Origin: Desulfuromusa sp.
GTDB taxonomy: Bacteria > Desulfobacterota > Desulfuromonadia > Desulfuromonadales > Geopsychrobacteraceae
NCBI GenBank assembly: GCA_029933365.1
Contig: JAOZOH010000094.1
Coordinates: forward strand, 1 to 10,886
DNA: 10,886 bases
Reading direction: 5' to 3'
The notes under the pieces were generated by a model. The model did not search any database. It was not told where the DNA came from and worked only from the letters and a program-made list of their open reading frames with translations. Numbering within the stretch: position 1 is the stretch's first letter; each line of letters opens with the position of its first letter. Below are positions 1 through 8,072 of the stretch, one piece after another. Made by a program: the position numbers and the translations under genes.

Positions 1-324
1 GTTGCCGGACCGGATACGTTTATTGCTGATATTATCGGTATCTCCGGAGGAGAGAATGTGGTCCCCAAAGGACCCTCTCGCTATCCAACCTGGAACACTG
101 AGGCATTATTAGCTGCCGACCCGAAAACTATCATCGTTTCAACTTATCCGGGGCAGCCGATGCCAAAATATTTTTTCGACCATTGGCCACAATTGCAGGC
201 GGTTCGCAATCAGCGGATTATCCAGATTGAAGCTGACTGGATCCACCGCCCGGGGCCAAGGATGATTCTTGGCATTGAAGCTCTGGCAAAAGCACTCCAT
301 CCAGGCATCTCACTTGATGAATAA
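1..324 (+). CDS. Periplasmic metal-chelate binding protein of an ABC importer (BtuF/FhuD-like), 3' part only
   Basis: The reading frame is open from base 1 and ends at the TAA at 322-324, giving the last 107 residues of a protein whose start lies outside the window. The visible part resembles the C-terminal lobe of class III periplasmic binding proteins (Peripla_BP_2 family): an ISGGENV segment, a SRYPTWNTEALLAADPKTII segment in which the protein's own aspartate-proline pair precedes a beta strand, and a terminal helix with HRPGPRMILGIEALAKALHP. Proteins of this family capture cobalamin, haem or ferric siderophores in the periplasm and hand them to a FecCD-type permease. The next two genes encode exactly that permease and its ATPase, which supports the assignment. 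Substrate is not decidable from this fragment; cobalamin is favoured because of the kind of ATPase that follows. An internal GTG at 58 is not a real start, since the homologous region continues upstream of it. Confidence 0.87.
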   Translation, partial: VAGPDTFIADIIGISGGENVVPKGPSRYPTWNTEALLAADPKTIIVSTYPGQPMPKYFFDHWPQLQAVRNQRIIQIEADWIHRPGPRMILGIEALAKALHPGISLDE

Positions 325-1321
325 ATCAAAAACAGGACATAAACGCTGGCAGTGGAAATTACTTCTGTTGTTGTCGCCGCTATTGGCCATATTGATTTCA
401 CTCTCTGCAGGGAGCCTTGACCTTTCCTGGAACGAACTGTTTACTATTCTGTTCCACGGCTCGGGAAATGAAATTGAGGAGGTCATTATCTGGCAAATTC
501 GGCTCCCGCGCGCGTTACTTGCCGGGCTGGTGGGGGCGGCTCTGAGCTTATCAGGGGTCACCTTCCAGGCGGTGTTACGAAATCCACTGGCCGATCCTTA
601 TCTCCTTGGGGTCTCTGGGGGGGCTGCGCTGGGTGCTGTCACCGCGTTGACCTGCGGCTTTCAATCCCCCATCATCATTCCACTGGCCGCTTTTGTCGGA
701 GCGCTCAGTGCCCTGCTGCTGGTTTATCTAGTCGCACAAGCCCACACCTGTTCCTCCCATACTCTGATTTTAGCCGGGGTGATGGTCGGTAGTTTGGCTG
801 CAGCACTGTTATTGTTCCTCCTTTGGCAAGCTCCAGCCGATGCAACCCGACAGGCAATTTTCTGGCTGGCGGGTAATCTTTCACTGGCTGACCCGGATTG
901 GCTTTCCTGGGGCTGGCTGTGGGTTGTCATTGGCTTTCTGTTGCTCTGGTCACAATCTCTCAATCTGGATCTGCTCACTCAGGGAGAGGAAACCGCAGCA
1001 GATCTGGGGCTGCACGTCGGCAGAACCCGTCTGATTCTGTTTACTCTGGCCGGAGCCCTGACCGCCTGTGCTGTTGCCTTGGCCGGGCTGGTCGGCTTTG
1101 TCGGTCTGGTGATTCCACACATCTGTCGTTTACTCTGGGGACCGGGACATCGTCTGCTACTCCCTTTTTCTGCATTGCTTGGAAGTACTTTCCTCATCAT
1201 TGCCGACGCCATCGCTCGGAGTCTCTACGCTCCTGCAGAAATTCCAGTCGGTGTTGTCACTGCGTTACTTGGGGCCCCTTTTTTCCTCTATCTGTTGCGG
1301 CGTAAAGGAGGGGGAGTATGA
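317..1321 (+). CDS. FecCD-family ABC transporter permease (BtuC-like)
   Basis: A 334-residue polytopic inner-membrane protein, the usual length for the FecCD family (about 320-350 residues, ten membrane helices). Family landmarks are clear: RLPRALLAGLVGAALSLSG followed by FQAVLRNPLADPYLLGVSGGAALGA in the first third, and GLVGFVGLVIPHICRLLWG plus IPVGVVTALLGAPFFLYLLRR at the C-terminus, the coupling region for the ATPase. It forms the channel for a metal chelate such as cobalamin or a siderophore. I chose the ATG at 317 rather than the in-frame ATG at 269, because the family N-terminus starts just before the first hydrophobic helix and the earlier start would overlap the binding-protein gene by 56 bases. 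With 317 the overlap is 8 bases, and the weak ribosome site suggests translational coupling. Its stop overlaps the next start as ATGA. Confidence 0.92.
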   Translation: MNKSKTGHKRWQWKLLLLLSPLLAILISLSAGSLDLSWNELFTILFHGSGNEIEEVIIWQIRLPRALLAGLVGAALSLSGVTFQAVLRNPLADPYLLGVSGGAALGAVTALTCGFQSPIIIPLAAFVGALSALLLVYLVAQAHTCSSHTLILAGVMVGSLAAALLLFLLWQAPADATRQAIFWLAGNLSLADPDWLSWGWLWVVIGFLLLWSQSLNLDLLTQGEETAADLGLHVGRTRLILFTLAGALTACAVALAGLVGFVGLVIPHICRLLWGPGHRLLLPFSALLGSTFLIIADAIARSLYAPAEIPVGVVTALLGAPFFLYLLRRKGGGV

Positions 1322-2577
1322 TTCAGATCAATAATCTTTCCTTCTCTTTTGCAGCGACGGAGATATTCAGCAATCTTAATTTCAACATCAACCGAGGAGA
1401 AATCCTTTCGATCATCGGCCCGAATGGGTGTGGCAAATCGACTTTATTACGCTTACTGCGCGGCAGCCTCAAAGCACAATCCGGTGAGATTCTTTGGGAG
1501 AAAATTCCGGTCGGACAGATTCCCGCCAGAGAGATGGCCCGCCAGGTTGCGGTCGTGCCCCAATCATCGACCATATCTTTTCCCTACAAGGTGCGAGAAC
1601 TGGTTGCTATGGGTCGCTATCCACACCGGAAAAACCTCCTCACTTTTCAGGATAAAACCGACCTGCAAGCGATTGAACAAGCGTTGGTCATGACCGACCT
1701 TCTTCCCCTGGCAGAGCGCCCCATCACGCAATTGAGTGGTGGAGAGCTGCAGCGCGTTTTGCTGGCGCGAGCGTTGGTGCAAAACAGCTCAGTATTATTT
1801 CTGGATGAAGCAACCAGTCACTTGGATATCGATCATCGACTGGAACTGACAGAATTATTAGTGCGATTAAATCAGGAACAGCAAATAACTATCGTCCAGA
1901 TCAGTCACGATCTCGACCTGGCCTCTGCTATTTCACAGCGCATCCTGTTATTGACCGAGCATGGCAAGATTGCCGCTATCGGCTCACCTGAAAAAGTGAT
2001 GACTGCTGCAAATCTGCAACGGATTTTCCGCGTTGATGTCAGGGTTGACAGCAATCCTTTCACTGGTACCCCGCAAATCGTCCCGTTGATCAACAATTCA
2101 ACTCACCAGCTGAAGCATCTTAAAGTTCACCTGATTTGTGGCGGTGGAAGTGGGAAAAATCTGTTGCGCCGCCTCCATCTGGCCAAAGCGGAAGTAACCA
2201 CCGGACCTCTCAACCAGGGAGATTCGGATGAAGCTGTCGCTACAGCGCTGAACATGCCAGTTGTACAAGAAATGCCATTCAGCCCATTTTCGGCAAAAAC
2301 TTTGGCCACGACCGCGAAGTTAATCGAACCAACAAGTATCCTGGTTATCACAACTCAATGGTGGGGTGCAGGCAACTTCCCCTGCCTCGATCTGGCCGAA
2401 ACAGCGATTAAACAAGGGACACCGGTTTACCTGCTGGCGCAGCAGCAGGAACAAGACTATACCGGCGGCAAAGCTTGGGAGAGAATTCAACAGTTAGAAC
2501 GGCAAGGAAGCAAATCCGTTCGCAATGAAGAACATTTACTCGAGGAACTTTCACACCTGACAACTTTAAGTATTTGA
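1318..2577 (+). CDS. Metal-chelate (probably cobalamin) ABC transporter ATPase with extra C-terminal domain
   Basis: A 419-residue protein. Residues 1-258 are a complete FecE/BtuD-type ABC ATPase: Walker A GPNGCGKST at 34-42, Q-loop glutamine 82, signature LSGGE at 139-143, Walker B VLFLDE at 159-164, D-loop near 167-170 and switch histidine 197. It would power the permease encoded just upstream. Residues about 270-419 are an added domain that starts with a glycine-rich strand-turn (LICGGGSGKN at 273-282) and contains GPLNQGDSD, PFSPFS and GAGNFPCLDLA. From memory, a similar glycine-rich extension occurs on BtuD-type ATPases of halophilic archaea and some deltaproteobacteria, which is why cobalamin is favoured; its function is not known to me. 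Ordinary family members are about 250-260 residues long. The start ATG at 1318 overlaps the permease stop and has a strong AAGGAGGGGG ribosome site at 1304-1313. Confidence 0.9.
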   Translation: MIQINNLSFSFAATEIFSNLNFNINRGEILSIIGPNGCGKSTLLRLLRGSLKAQSGEILWEKIPVGQIPAREMARQVAVVPQSSTISFPYKVRELVAMGRYPHRKNLLTFQDKTDLQAIEQALVMTDLLPLAERPITQLSGGELQRVLLARALVQNSSVLFLDEATSHLDIDHRLELTELLVRLNQEQQITIVQISHDLDLASAISQRILLLTEHGKIAAIGSPEKVMTAANLQRIFRVDVRVDSNPFTGTPQIVPLINNSTHQLKHLKVHLICGGGSGKNLLRRLHLAKAEVTTGPLNQGDSDEAVATALNMPVVQEMPFSPFSAKTLATTAKLIEPTSILVITTQWWGAGNFPCLDLAETAIKQGTPVYLLAQQQEQDYTGGKAWERIQQLERQGSKSVRNEEHLLEELSHLTTLSI

Positions 2578-2602
2578 CAGAAATACCGGGTTAACATATA
2601 TA
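2574..2602 (+). promoter_or_regulatory. Sigma-70-type promoter for the amino acid transport operon
   Basis: A perfect -35 TTGACA at 2574-2579 is followed after 17 bases by TATATA at 2597-2602. The -35 overlaps the stop codon (2575-2577) of the preceding ATPase gene. Predicted transcription starts near 2609, leaving a leader of about 130 bases before aapJ. A second, weaker candidate is an extended -10 (TGC then TAAGAT) at 2669-2677 with no good -35. Confidence 0.6.
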
Positions 2603-2740
2603 TTAATGAAGAATAGAACGTGGTTACATCTCCAGTATCAAAAAATGCCAAAATAGTGTATTTTTTTGTGCTAAGATTGTACTTGCAATTCTGCTTTGAT
2701 TTTTTTTCGTAGTTCAACACTCTAACAGGAGGATTAACGC

Positions 2741-3760
2741 ATGAAACTTACGAAAACTCTGGTTCTGATTCTCAGTCTCTGCTTGATGCTGGTCTCCTTT
2801 GCCCATGCGGGTAAAGACCTTGATGCGGTTAAAAGCAAAGGATTCATTCAAGCTGGTGTCAACGGCTCGGTCTTCGGCTTTGGAATGCCTGATGCAAAAG
2901 GTAACTGGGCAGGTCTCGATGTAGATACCGCTCGTGCTATTGCAGTGGCAATCTTTGGTGATGCCAGCAAAGTCAAATTCACCCCGCTGTCAGCACAGCA
3001 ACGTTTTACCGCCCTGCAATCAGGTGAGATTGACGTCCTGACCCGTAATGCGACCCAGACTTTGAGTCGTGAGACCCAGCTTGGGCTCAATTTTGTCTCG
3101 GTCAACTACTACGATGGTCAAGGGTTCCTGATCTCAAAAAAACTTGGGGTTAAAAGCGCTAAAGAACTTGATGGAGCAACCGTCTGTGTTCTTCCTGGAA
3201 CCACCACTGAGCAGAATGCTGCTGACTATTTCCGCACCAACAATATGTCCTGGAAACCTGTTGTCATTGAATCAACCGCAGAGCTGGCTAAAACATTTTT
3301 CGCCGGCCGTTGTGACGTATTGACCTCTGATGCTTCCCAATTAGCAGCTACCCGTGCCATCGCTGCCGATCCTAAAGGCTACATCATTCTTCCTGAAATC
3401 ATTTCCAAAGAGCCTTTGGCACCTGCCGTACGTCATGGTGACGACCAGTTCAGAGATATCGTCGACTTCACGGTTCTGGCAATGATCAATGCTGAAGAAC
3501 TTGGCATTACTTCCAAAAATGTTGATAAAATGCTCAAGAGTAAAAGCCCGGTTATCCAACGTTTCCTCGGAGTCTCCGCAGGGAATGGCAAGTCTCTCGG
3601 TCTGGACGAAAAATGGGCCTATAACATCATTAAGCAGATTGGTAACTATGGTGAAGTTTTTGAGCGCAATGTAGGCGTCAACACAAGCCTGGGTCTTGAG
3701 CGTGGTCTTAATGCTCTTTGGACCAATGGTGGTCTGATGTACTCTCCTCCATTCAAATAA
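2741..3760 (+). CDS. aapJ: General L-amino acid ABC transporter, periplasmic binding protein AapJ
   Basis: A 339-residue exported protein matching the length of AapJ/BztA (about 340). It starts with a signal peptide (basic MKLTK, hydrophobic core, predicted cleavage after AHA at residues 21-23). The mature protein has the AapJ landmarks: LDAVKSKGFIQAGV, then DAKGNWAGLDVDTARAIA, KFTPLSAQQRFTALQSGEID at 79-98, the RNATQTLSRE segment at 102-111 whose arginine normally contacts the ligand carboxylate, YYDGQGFLI, and VLPGTTTEQN. The C-terminal NVGVNTSLGLERGLNALW is also typical. It binds a broad range of L-amino acids and delivers them to AapQM. Two cysteines (149 and 191) lie in the second lobe. 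The ATG at 2741 follows an ideal AGGAGG at 2727-2732. A terminator immediately follows, so this gene is probably expressed more strongly than the rest of the operon. Confidence 0.93.
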   Translation: MKLTKTLVLILSLCLMLVSFAHAGKDLDAVKSKGFIQAGVNGSVFGFGMPDAKGNWAGLDVDTARAIAVAIFGDASKVKFTPLSAQQRFTALQSGEIDVLTRNATQTLSRETQLGLNFVSVNYYDGQGFLISKKLGVKSAKELDGATVCVLPGTTTEQNAADYFRTNNMSWKPVVIESTAELAKTFFAGRCDVLTSDASQLAATRAIAADPKGYIILPEIISKEPLAPAVRHGDDQFRDIVDFTVLAMINAEELGITSKNVDKMLKSKSPVIQRFLGVSAGNGKSLGLDEKWAYNIIKQIGNYGEVFERNVGVNTSLGLERGLNALWTNGGLMYSPPFK

Positions 3761-3783
3761 TTATTTATTGTAATTTGATTTGC

Positions 3784-3821
3784 CGCCGCCGAAACTTGAC
3801 TGTCTCGGCGGCGCCTTTTTT
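3784..3821 (+). terminator. Rho-independent terminator between aapJ and aapQ
   Basis: A GC-only 9-base-pair stem with closing A-T (3784-3792 pairing with 3805-3813), a 12-base loop and a run of six T at 3816-3821. It sits 23 bases after the aapJ stop and before the aapQ start at 3842. Partial read-through would set the ratio between binding protein and transporter, a common arrangement in binding-protein operons. Confidence 0.85.
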
Positions 3822-3841
3822 CCTTTCTCAGGAACGATAAT

Positions 3842-5038
3842 TTGAAGCCGCAAGATAAATTTACAGCAGCAGACACAGTCGAGGCAGCAGTCCCTTTCTG
3901 GCGTGATGCAGGAAAGCGGGCGATCGGGGTGCAAATTATTGCCCTCTTTGTTGTCAGTGGTATCAGTTACTATCTGTTTTCCAACACTCAGGCTAACTTG
4001 GCTCGCCAATCAATTGCTACCGGATTTGGTTTTCTCGGCAAAGAAGCCTCTTTTGAGATTGGTGAATCGCTGATCCGCTATTCAGCTGCTGATAGCTATG
4101 CCAGAGCTCTGTTGGTTGGGGTGCTCAACACCCTGCAAGTGGCTTTTATCGGCATTGTTCTAACAACAATTCTTGGCAGTTTTGTCGGGATAGCACGGCT
4201 CTCCAGCAATTGGCTCCTTTCAAAAGTAGCCGCTGTATTTATTGAAGTTATGCAGAATATCCCAATCCTGCTACAACTGTTTTTCTGGTATGCCATTTTT
4301 TATGAGTCTTTTCCTGCACCACGCCAGGCACTAAATCCAATCAAGGGCATTTTTCTCTGTAATCGGGGATTTATTTTCGCGATTCCAGAAGCTCACAGTG
4401 CTCACGCAGCGATGGGTTGGATGTTTCTTGCTGTATTGATCGGCGGCTGGTTTTTGAACCGCTGGGGATACCAACGACAAGAACTGACAGGACAAGCATT
4501 TCCTGCGGGCCGGATCACTGTCGCCCTGGCAATATTTCTCCCCTTACTGATCTGGGCTCTTTATGGTGCTCCAACCGCAATGAACACACCGGAACTACGC
4601 GGTTTCAACTTCACGGGTGGGCTGACGTTAAGCCCGGAGTTCATTGCCCTGTTGCTAGGTCTTGTTCTCTACACATCGGCCTTTGTTGCTGAGATTGTCC
4701 GGGCAGGGATCCAATCTATCAATCGGGGGCAAATTGAAGCAGCCAAAGCTATCGCTCTGCGCCCAGGACAGGTTCTCCATCTGGTTATTTTTCCCCAGGC
4801 ATTGCGAGTGATTATTCCACCACTGACCAGCCAGATGCTCAACTTGACGAAAAATAGTTCCCTGGCTGTTGCTATTGGTTATGCCGATTTTGTTGCTGTG
4901 GCCAACACCACTATCAACCAGACAGGACAGGCCATTGAAGGGGTAGCCATGATCATGGTGGTTTACCTGTTCTTCAGTCTGTCAACCTCTGTTTTCATGA
5001 ACTGGTACAATAAACATATGGCCCTGGTGGAGAGATAA
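3842..5038 (+). CDS. aapQ: General L-amino acid ABC transporter permease AapQ
   Basis: A 398-residue membrane protein, the length expected for AapQ/BztB, which are longer than ordinary amino acid permeases. Diagnostic stretches are LFSNTQANLARQSIATGFGF after the first membrane helix, GESLIRYSAADSYARALLVG, and ARLSSNWLLSKVAAVFIEV. A long middle insertion carries further helices. The EAA coupling loop lies around residues 298-325 (EAAKAIALRPGQVL then FPQALRVIIPP) and docks the ATPase AapP. It forms the inner-membrane channel with AapM. No ATG fits the family N-terminus: the start is TTG at 3842, preceded at normal distance by AGGAA at 3830-3834. The terminator just upstream means that its expression depends on read-through from aapJ. 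Only three bases separate its stop from the aapM start. Confidence 0.92.
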   Translation: MKPQDKFTAADTVEAAVPFWRDAGKRAIGVQIIALFVVSGISYYLFSNTQANLARQSIATGFGFLGKEASFEIGESLIRYSAADSYARALLVGVLNTLQVAFIGIVLTTILGSFVGIARLSSNWLLSKVAAVFIEVMQNIPILLQLFFWYAIFYESFPAPRQALNPIKGIFLCNRGFIFAIPEAHSAHAAMGWMFLAVLIGGWFLNRWGYQRQELTGQAFPAGRITVALAIFLPLLIWALYGAPTAMNTPELRGFNFTGGLTLSPEFIALLLGLVLYTSAFVAEIVRAGIQSINRGQIEAAKAIALRPGQVLHLVIFPQALRVIIPPLTSQMLNLTKNSSLAVAIGYADFVAVANTTINQTGQAIEGVAMIMVVYLFFSLSTSVFMNWYNKHMALVER

Positions 5039-5041
5039 GAC

Positions 5042-6133
5042 ATGAGCGAAACAACCACGGCCAGAAGAGCACGATTAAAACCACCCATCAGCAATGTTGG
5101 TGTCATTGGTTGGTTGAGAAACAACCTGTTCAGTACCTGGTACAATTCACTGCTGACTTTTATTATGTTGGGGATGCTCGCATTAACGCTGCCTCCAGTC
5201 TTTCAGTGGGCATTTATCGACAGCCTGTGGAACAGTTCAGCCGAAGCGTGCCGCAATATTGATGGCGCTTGCTGGTCGGTTGTCCCCCACAACTTCAGAT
5301 TCATTATTTTAGGTTTTTACCCCGAAGGTCAGGAATGGCGACCGATCCTCGCCATGGCATTATTGCTGGGACTAGTGATCTACTCCAAAGAACGCTCCCG
5401 CTGGAAAAATTCTCTTGCCTGGCTCTGGCTGATCAACCTGATCATTATGGGAACCCTGATGTATGGTGGGATCTTTGGCATGCCGGTTGTTGAGACGTCT
5501 CAATGGAGCGGGTTACCACTCACCCTGGTTCTCTCTTTCTTCGGCATGGTTGTCGCCTATCCACTGGGAATATTACTGGCTCTCGGGCGGCGTTCAAAGA
5601 TGCCGGCAATCAAAACCCTATGCGTTGTCTATATTGAAATGATCCGTGGGGTTCCGTTGATCAGCTTGCTGTTCATGTCATCAATTATGTTTCCCCTGTT
5701 TCTCCCGGAGGGGGTGACTATCGACAAAGTACTGCGTGCCCTGGTCGCTATTATTCTATTTACTGCCGCCTATATTGCCGAAGTCGTTCGTGGTGGCCTG
5801 CAAGCCATGCCCAGAGGGCAATATGAAGCAGCAGACTCCCTTGGGTTAAACTATAGTCAGACCATGCGGTTGATTATTTTGCCTCAGGCACTAAAAATTG
5901 TTATCCCACCGTCGGTCGGTATCTTGCTTTCAGTCTTTAAAGATACCTCCCTGGTTGTCATCATCGCCCTATTCGATGTACTAAAAACAACCATGGTGAC
6001 CCTTTCCAATCCCGACTGGGCCGGTTATTCAAAAGAAGCTTATATTTTTCTGGCGCTACTTTATTTTGTTTTCTGTTATGCCATGTCAAGTTACAGCCGC
6101 AGGTTGGAAAAAGAGCTACATACCGGACATTGA
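5042..6133 (+). CDS. aapM: General L-amino acid ABC transporter permease AapM
   Basis: A 363-residue polytopic permease, close to the AapM/BztC length. The N-terminal part has WLRNNLFSTWYNSLLT, typical of the family, then a periplasmic segment containing GACWSV and FYPEGQEWRPI. The conserved permease core begins near residue 155 with LSFFGMVVAYPLGILLALGRRS, followed by the VVYIEMIRGVPLISLLFMSS signature. The EAA loop is at about 262-290 (EAADSLGLNYSQTMRLIILP). It pairs with AapQ to form the membrane channel. The ATG at 5042 is three bases after the aapQ stop, and GGAGAG at 5031-5036 inside the aapQ end serves as ribosome site. The aapP start lies three bases after its stop, so aapQMP are tightly coupled. 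Confidence 0.93.
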   Translation: MSETTTARRARLKPPISNVGVIGWLRNNLFSTWYNSLLTFIMLGMLALTLPPVFQWAFIDSLWNSSAEACRNIDGACWSVVPHNFRFIILGFYPEGQEWRPILAMALLLGLVIYSKERSRWKNSLAWLWLINLIIMGTLMYGGIFGMPVVETSQWSGLPLTLVLSFFGMVVAYPLGILLALGRRSKMPAIKTLCVVYIEMIRGVPLISLLFMSSIMFPLFLPEGVTIDKVLRALVAIILFTAAYIAEVVRGGLQAMPRGQYEAADSLGLNYSQTMRLIILPQALKIVIPPSVGILLSVFKDTSLVVIIALFDVLKTTMVTLSNPDWAGYSKEAYIFLALLYFVFCYAMSSYSRRLEKELHTGH

Positions 6134-6136
6134 ACC

Positions 6137-6931
6137 ATGTCCACAACAAGTGAGATTGTCATGAACGATTCCCCTAAAAGTGTTAGTCCTGAAGCTGCAG
6201 CCAAGCCGATCATCGAAATTATTGGGATGCATAAATGGTATGGAGATTTCCACGTTCTCAGCGATATCAACCTGCGGGTGCAACCGCAGGAAAAGATTGT
6301 TATCTGCGGCCCTTCAGGCTCCGGAAAATCGACCTTAATCCGCTGTATCAACCGATTGGAAGAACACCAGCGTGGTCAGATCATCGTCAATGGAACTGAA
6401 TTAACCAACGATCTTAAGAATATCGAAAAGGTGCGTGCTGAAGTCGGCATGGTATTCCAGCACTTCAACCTGTTTCCTCACCTTACCATTGTAGATAATC
6501 TCACTCTCGGTCCGATCTGGGTGCGTAAAACCCCCAAGAAAGAAGCTGAAGAGCTTGCCATGATGTACCTGGAAAAGGTACAGATTGCCGAACAGGCGCA
6601 GAAGTTCCCTGGACAGCTTTCAGGTGGACAACAACAACGGGTCGCTATTGCTCGTAGTCTCTGTATGAATCCAGAAGTCATGCTGTTTGATGAACCAACC
6701 TCAGCGCTTGACCCAGAGATGATCAAAGAAGTTCTTGATGTTATGATTGGTCTGGCCGAAGAAGGGATGACCATGCTGGTCGTCACCCACGAGATGGGTT
6801 TTGCTAAAAGTGTCGCTGATCGGGTCATGTTTATGGATGACGGTGAGATCGTTGAACAGAACAGCCCGGACGTGTTCTTTGATAATCCTCAGCATGAACG
6901 TACCAAGCTATTTTTAAGTCAGATATTGTAA
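6137..6931 (+). CDS. aapP: General L-amino acid ABC transporter ATPase AapP
   Basis: A 264-residue ABC ATPase of the polar amino acid uptake class (GlnQ/HisP/AapP). All motifs are intact: Walker [10 protein letters not shown] at 58-66, Q-loop in [13 protein letters not shown], signature LSGGQQQR near 160-167, Walker [14 protein letters not shown] near 181-193, and the switch histidine in VVTHEMGF near 218. [17 protein letters not shown] and [11 protein letters not shown] match AapP/GlnQ proteins. It hydrolyses ATP to drive import through AapQM. The first ATG (6137) is three bases after aapM; a second in-frame ATG at 6161 would remove eight residues, and neither has a strong ribosome site, so the exact start is uncertain. 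It is the last gene of the operon and is followed by a long inverted repeat. Confidence 0.93.
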   Translation: MSTTSEIVMNDSPKSVSPEAAAKPIIEIIGMHKWYGDFHVLSDINLRVQPQEKIVICGPSGSGKSTLIRCINRLEEHQRGQIIVNGTELTNDLKNIEKVRAEVGMVFQHFNLFPHLTIVDNLTLGPIWVRKTPKKEAEELAMMYLEKVQIAEQAQKFPGQLSGGQQQRVAIARSLCMNPEVMLFDEPTSALDPEMIKEVLDVMIGLAEEGMTMLVVTHEMGFAKSVADRVMFMDDGEIVEQNSPDVFFDNPQHERTKLFLSQIL

Positions 6932-6935
6932 AAGA

Positions 6936-6974
6936 CTAAGTCAACACCTCTGTCAAAAAGGGGTGTTGACTTAG
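6936..6974. terminator. Inverted repeat between convergent genes, probable terminator mainly for the minus strand
   Basis: A 13-base perfect inverted repeat (6936-6948 against 6962-6974), extendable by one G-T pair, with an 11-base loop. On the minus strand the stem is followed by TCTTTT, a short T-tract, so it can end the TAXI gene transcript. On the plus strand it is followed by a C/T-rich stretch without a T run, so it is a weaker terminator or an RNA 3'-end stabilising hairpin for aapP. Confidence 0.7.
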
Positions 6975-6989
6975 ACTCCCTCTCCCCTC

Positions 6990-7991
6990 TTAATGCTCAG
7001 CAAAATACTTAACGGCTCCCGGATGAAGTTTTATTCCAGAAGCACCCTTTCGCGCGGTATCCACAGAAAATAGAGATAACGCAGGATGGGCAGACGCCAA
7101 TTGTTCTTTATTTTCATCAATGACTTTAATGATTTTATAAACGCTTTCCTGATCAAGATCGCTAGAAGCAACCAGCATGGCACGCGTACCAAACGTAGTG
7201 ACCTTCTCTGGATGAGAAGGATAAATACCGCCAGCAAGCTCAATTTTCCAGAATTCCGGATGTTCCTCAATCATTTTATCAATATCACTATCAGCCATAT
7301 CCATCAGCTCGCCATTACAAGTTTTAAGCAGCCGGCGTAAAGAAAAGTCGGGATGCTGGCCGACATAGACCATCGCCTGCATGGTTCCATAACAAAATGC
7401 TTTTGTATCCTGAGATTTTATCGGGGGAAGAGCACCGACAAGGCTAAAATCTTTTCTCGACCATTTTTTTGCCTGCAGAATTGCTTCCACCGACAGGTAC
7501 TGAAGCGATTGTGGGTTTCCAGCATTAATTCGCTTTCCTTTCAGATCTTGCAATGAATCAATCCCGGCATCATTTCGAACAATCAATGTAATGGGAATTT
7601 CATACAGCGGCGCAACAGCACGTAAGTTATCATAGCTGATATCCATAAATTTAAAATTACCGGTTTTGTTGAGAGCATCAAACAGCACACGTGAGTCGAT
7701 TAAACTCAGGTCAAGAGAGCCACCCTGTAGGTTGGTTAGATTATGAACTCCATCAGGTGCTGATACCTGCTGACAGTGAATATTCTCGCCTTGAGTGTTA
7801 ATCATGCGACAGATCATCCGACCGGTAAAATAAGAAAATGATCCGGGGGCTTCTGTACCTAAAAGAATATCGAAGGCATGAACAGAAACAGGAAACATAC
7901 ATGTACCAATAATAAGAGATAAACAGAGGACCCTCAGTCGCCGGTAAAACAAGCCAGCCCAGCTGGTAAACGTAAACTTTTCAGTCAACAT
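6990..7991 (-). CDS. TAXI family TRAP transporter solute receptor
   Basis: A 333-residue exported protein of the TAXI (TRAP-associated extracytoplasmic immunogenic) family, usual length about 320-340. The N-terminus has a basic RRLR segment and hydrophobic core, with likely signal cleavage after VHA (residues 37-39). The mature start ILLGTEAPGSFSYFTGRMICR corresponds to the family's GT-x-x-GGxYY-x-xG opening, here with SFSYF. LQGGSLDLSLIDSRVLFDA, VRNDAGIDSLQDLKGKRINAG and the C-terminal GIKLHPGAVKYFAE are typical. Such proteins bind small organic acids or amino acids for TRAP importers, but no TRAP membrane protein is in this window. The ATG has a strong AGGAGG ribosome site (complement of 7997-8002). 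It is divergent from the REC-GGDEF gene, so it may serve a sensing role; that is inference. Confidence 0.87.
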   Translation of the reverse strand: MLTEKFTFTSWAGLFYRRLRVLCLSLIIGTCMFPVSVHAFDILLGTEAPGSFSYFTGRMICRMINTQGENIHCQQVSAPDGVHNLTNLQGGSLDLSLIDSRVLFDALNKTGNFKFMDISYDNLRAVAPLYEIPITLIVRNDAGIDSLQDLKGKRINAGNPQSLQYLSVEAILQAKKWSRKDFSLVGALPPIKSQDTKAFCYGTMQAMVYVGQHPDFSLRRLLKTCNGELMDMADSDIDKMIEEHPEFWKIELAGGIYPSHPEKVTTFGTRAMLVASSDLDQESVYKIIKVIDENKEQLASAHPALSLFSVDTARKGASGIKLHPGAVKYFAEH

Positions 7992-8072
7992 ATCTTCCTC
8001 CTTTTAGAAGCCACTCATTTCAACAGTAATTCCCACACTTTTATTTGCCTTACATACGCCCCATACTGAGAC

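Noticed and set aside
269..316. Longer start for the FecCD permease
   Set aside because: It would overlap the binding-protein gene by 56 bases and add 16 residues not expected in the family; ATG at 317 gives an 8-base coupled overlap.
898..1305. A 135-codon plus-strand frame
   Set aside because: It lies wholly inside the permease gene in another frame, is rich in Cys, Arg and Ser, and resembles no family.
6478..6828. A 116-codon minus-strand frame
   Set aside because: Antisense shadow of the aapP ATPase gene, with low-complexity composition.
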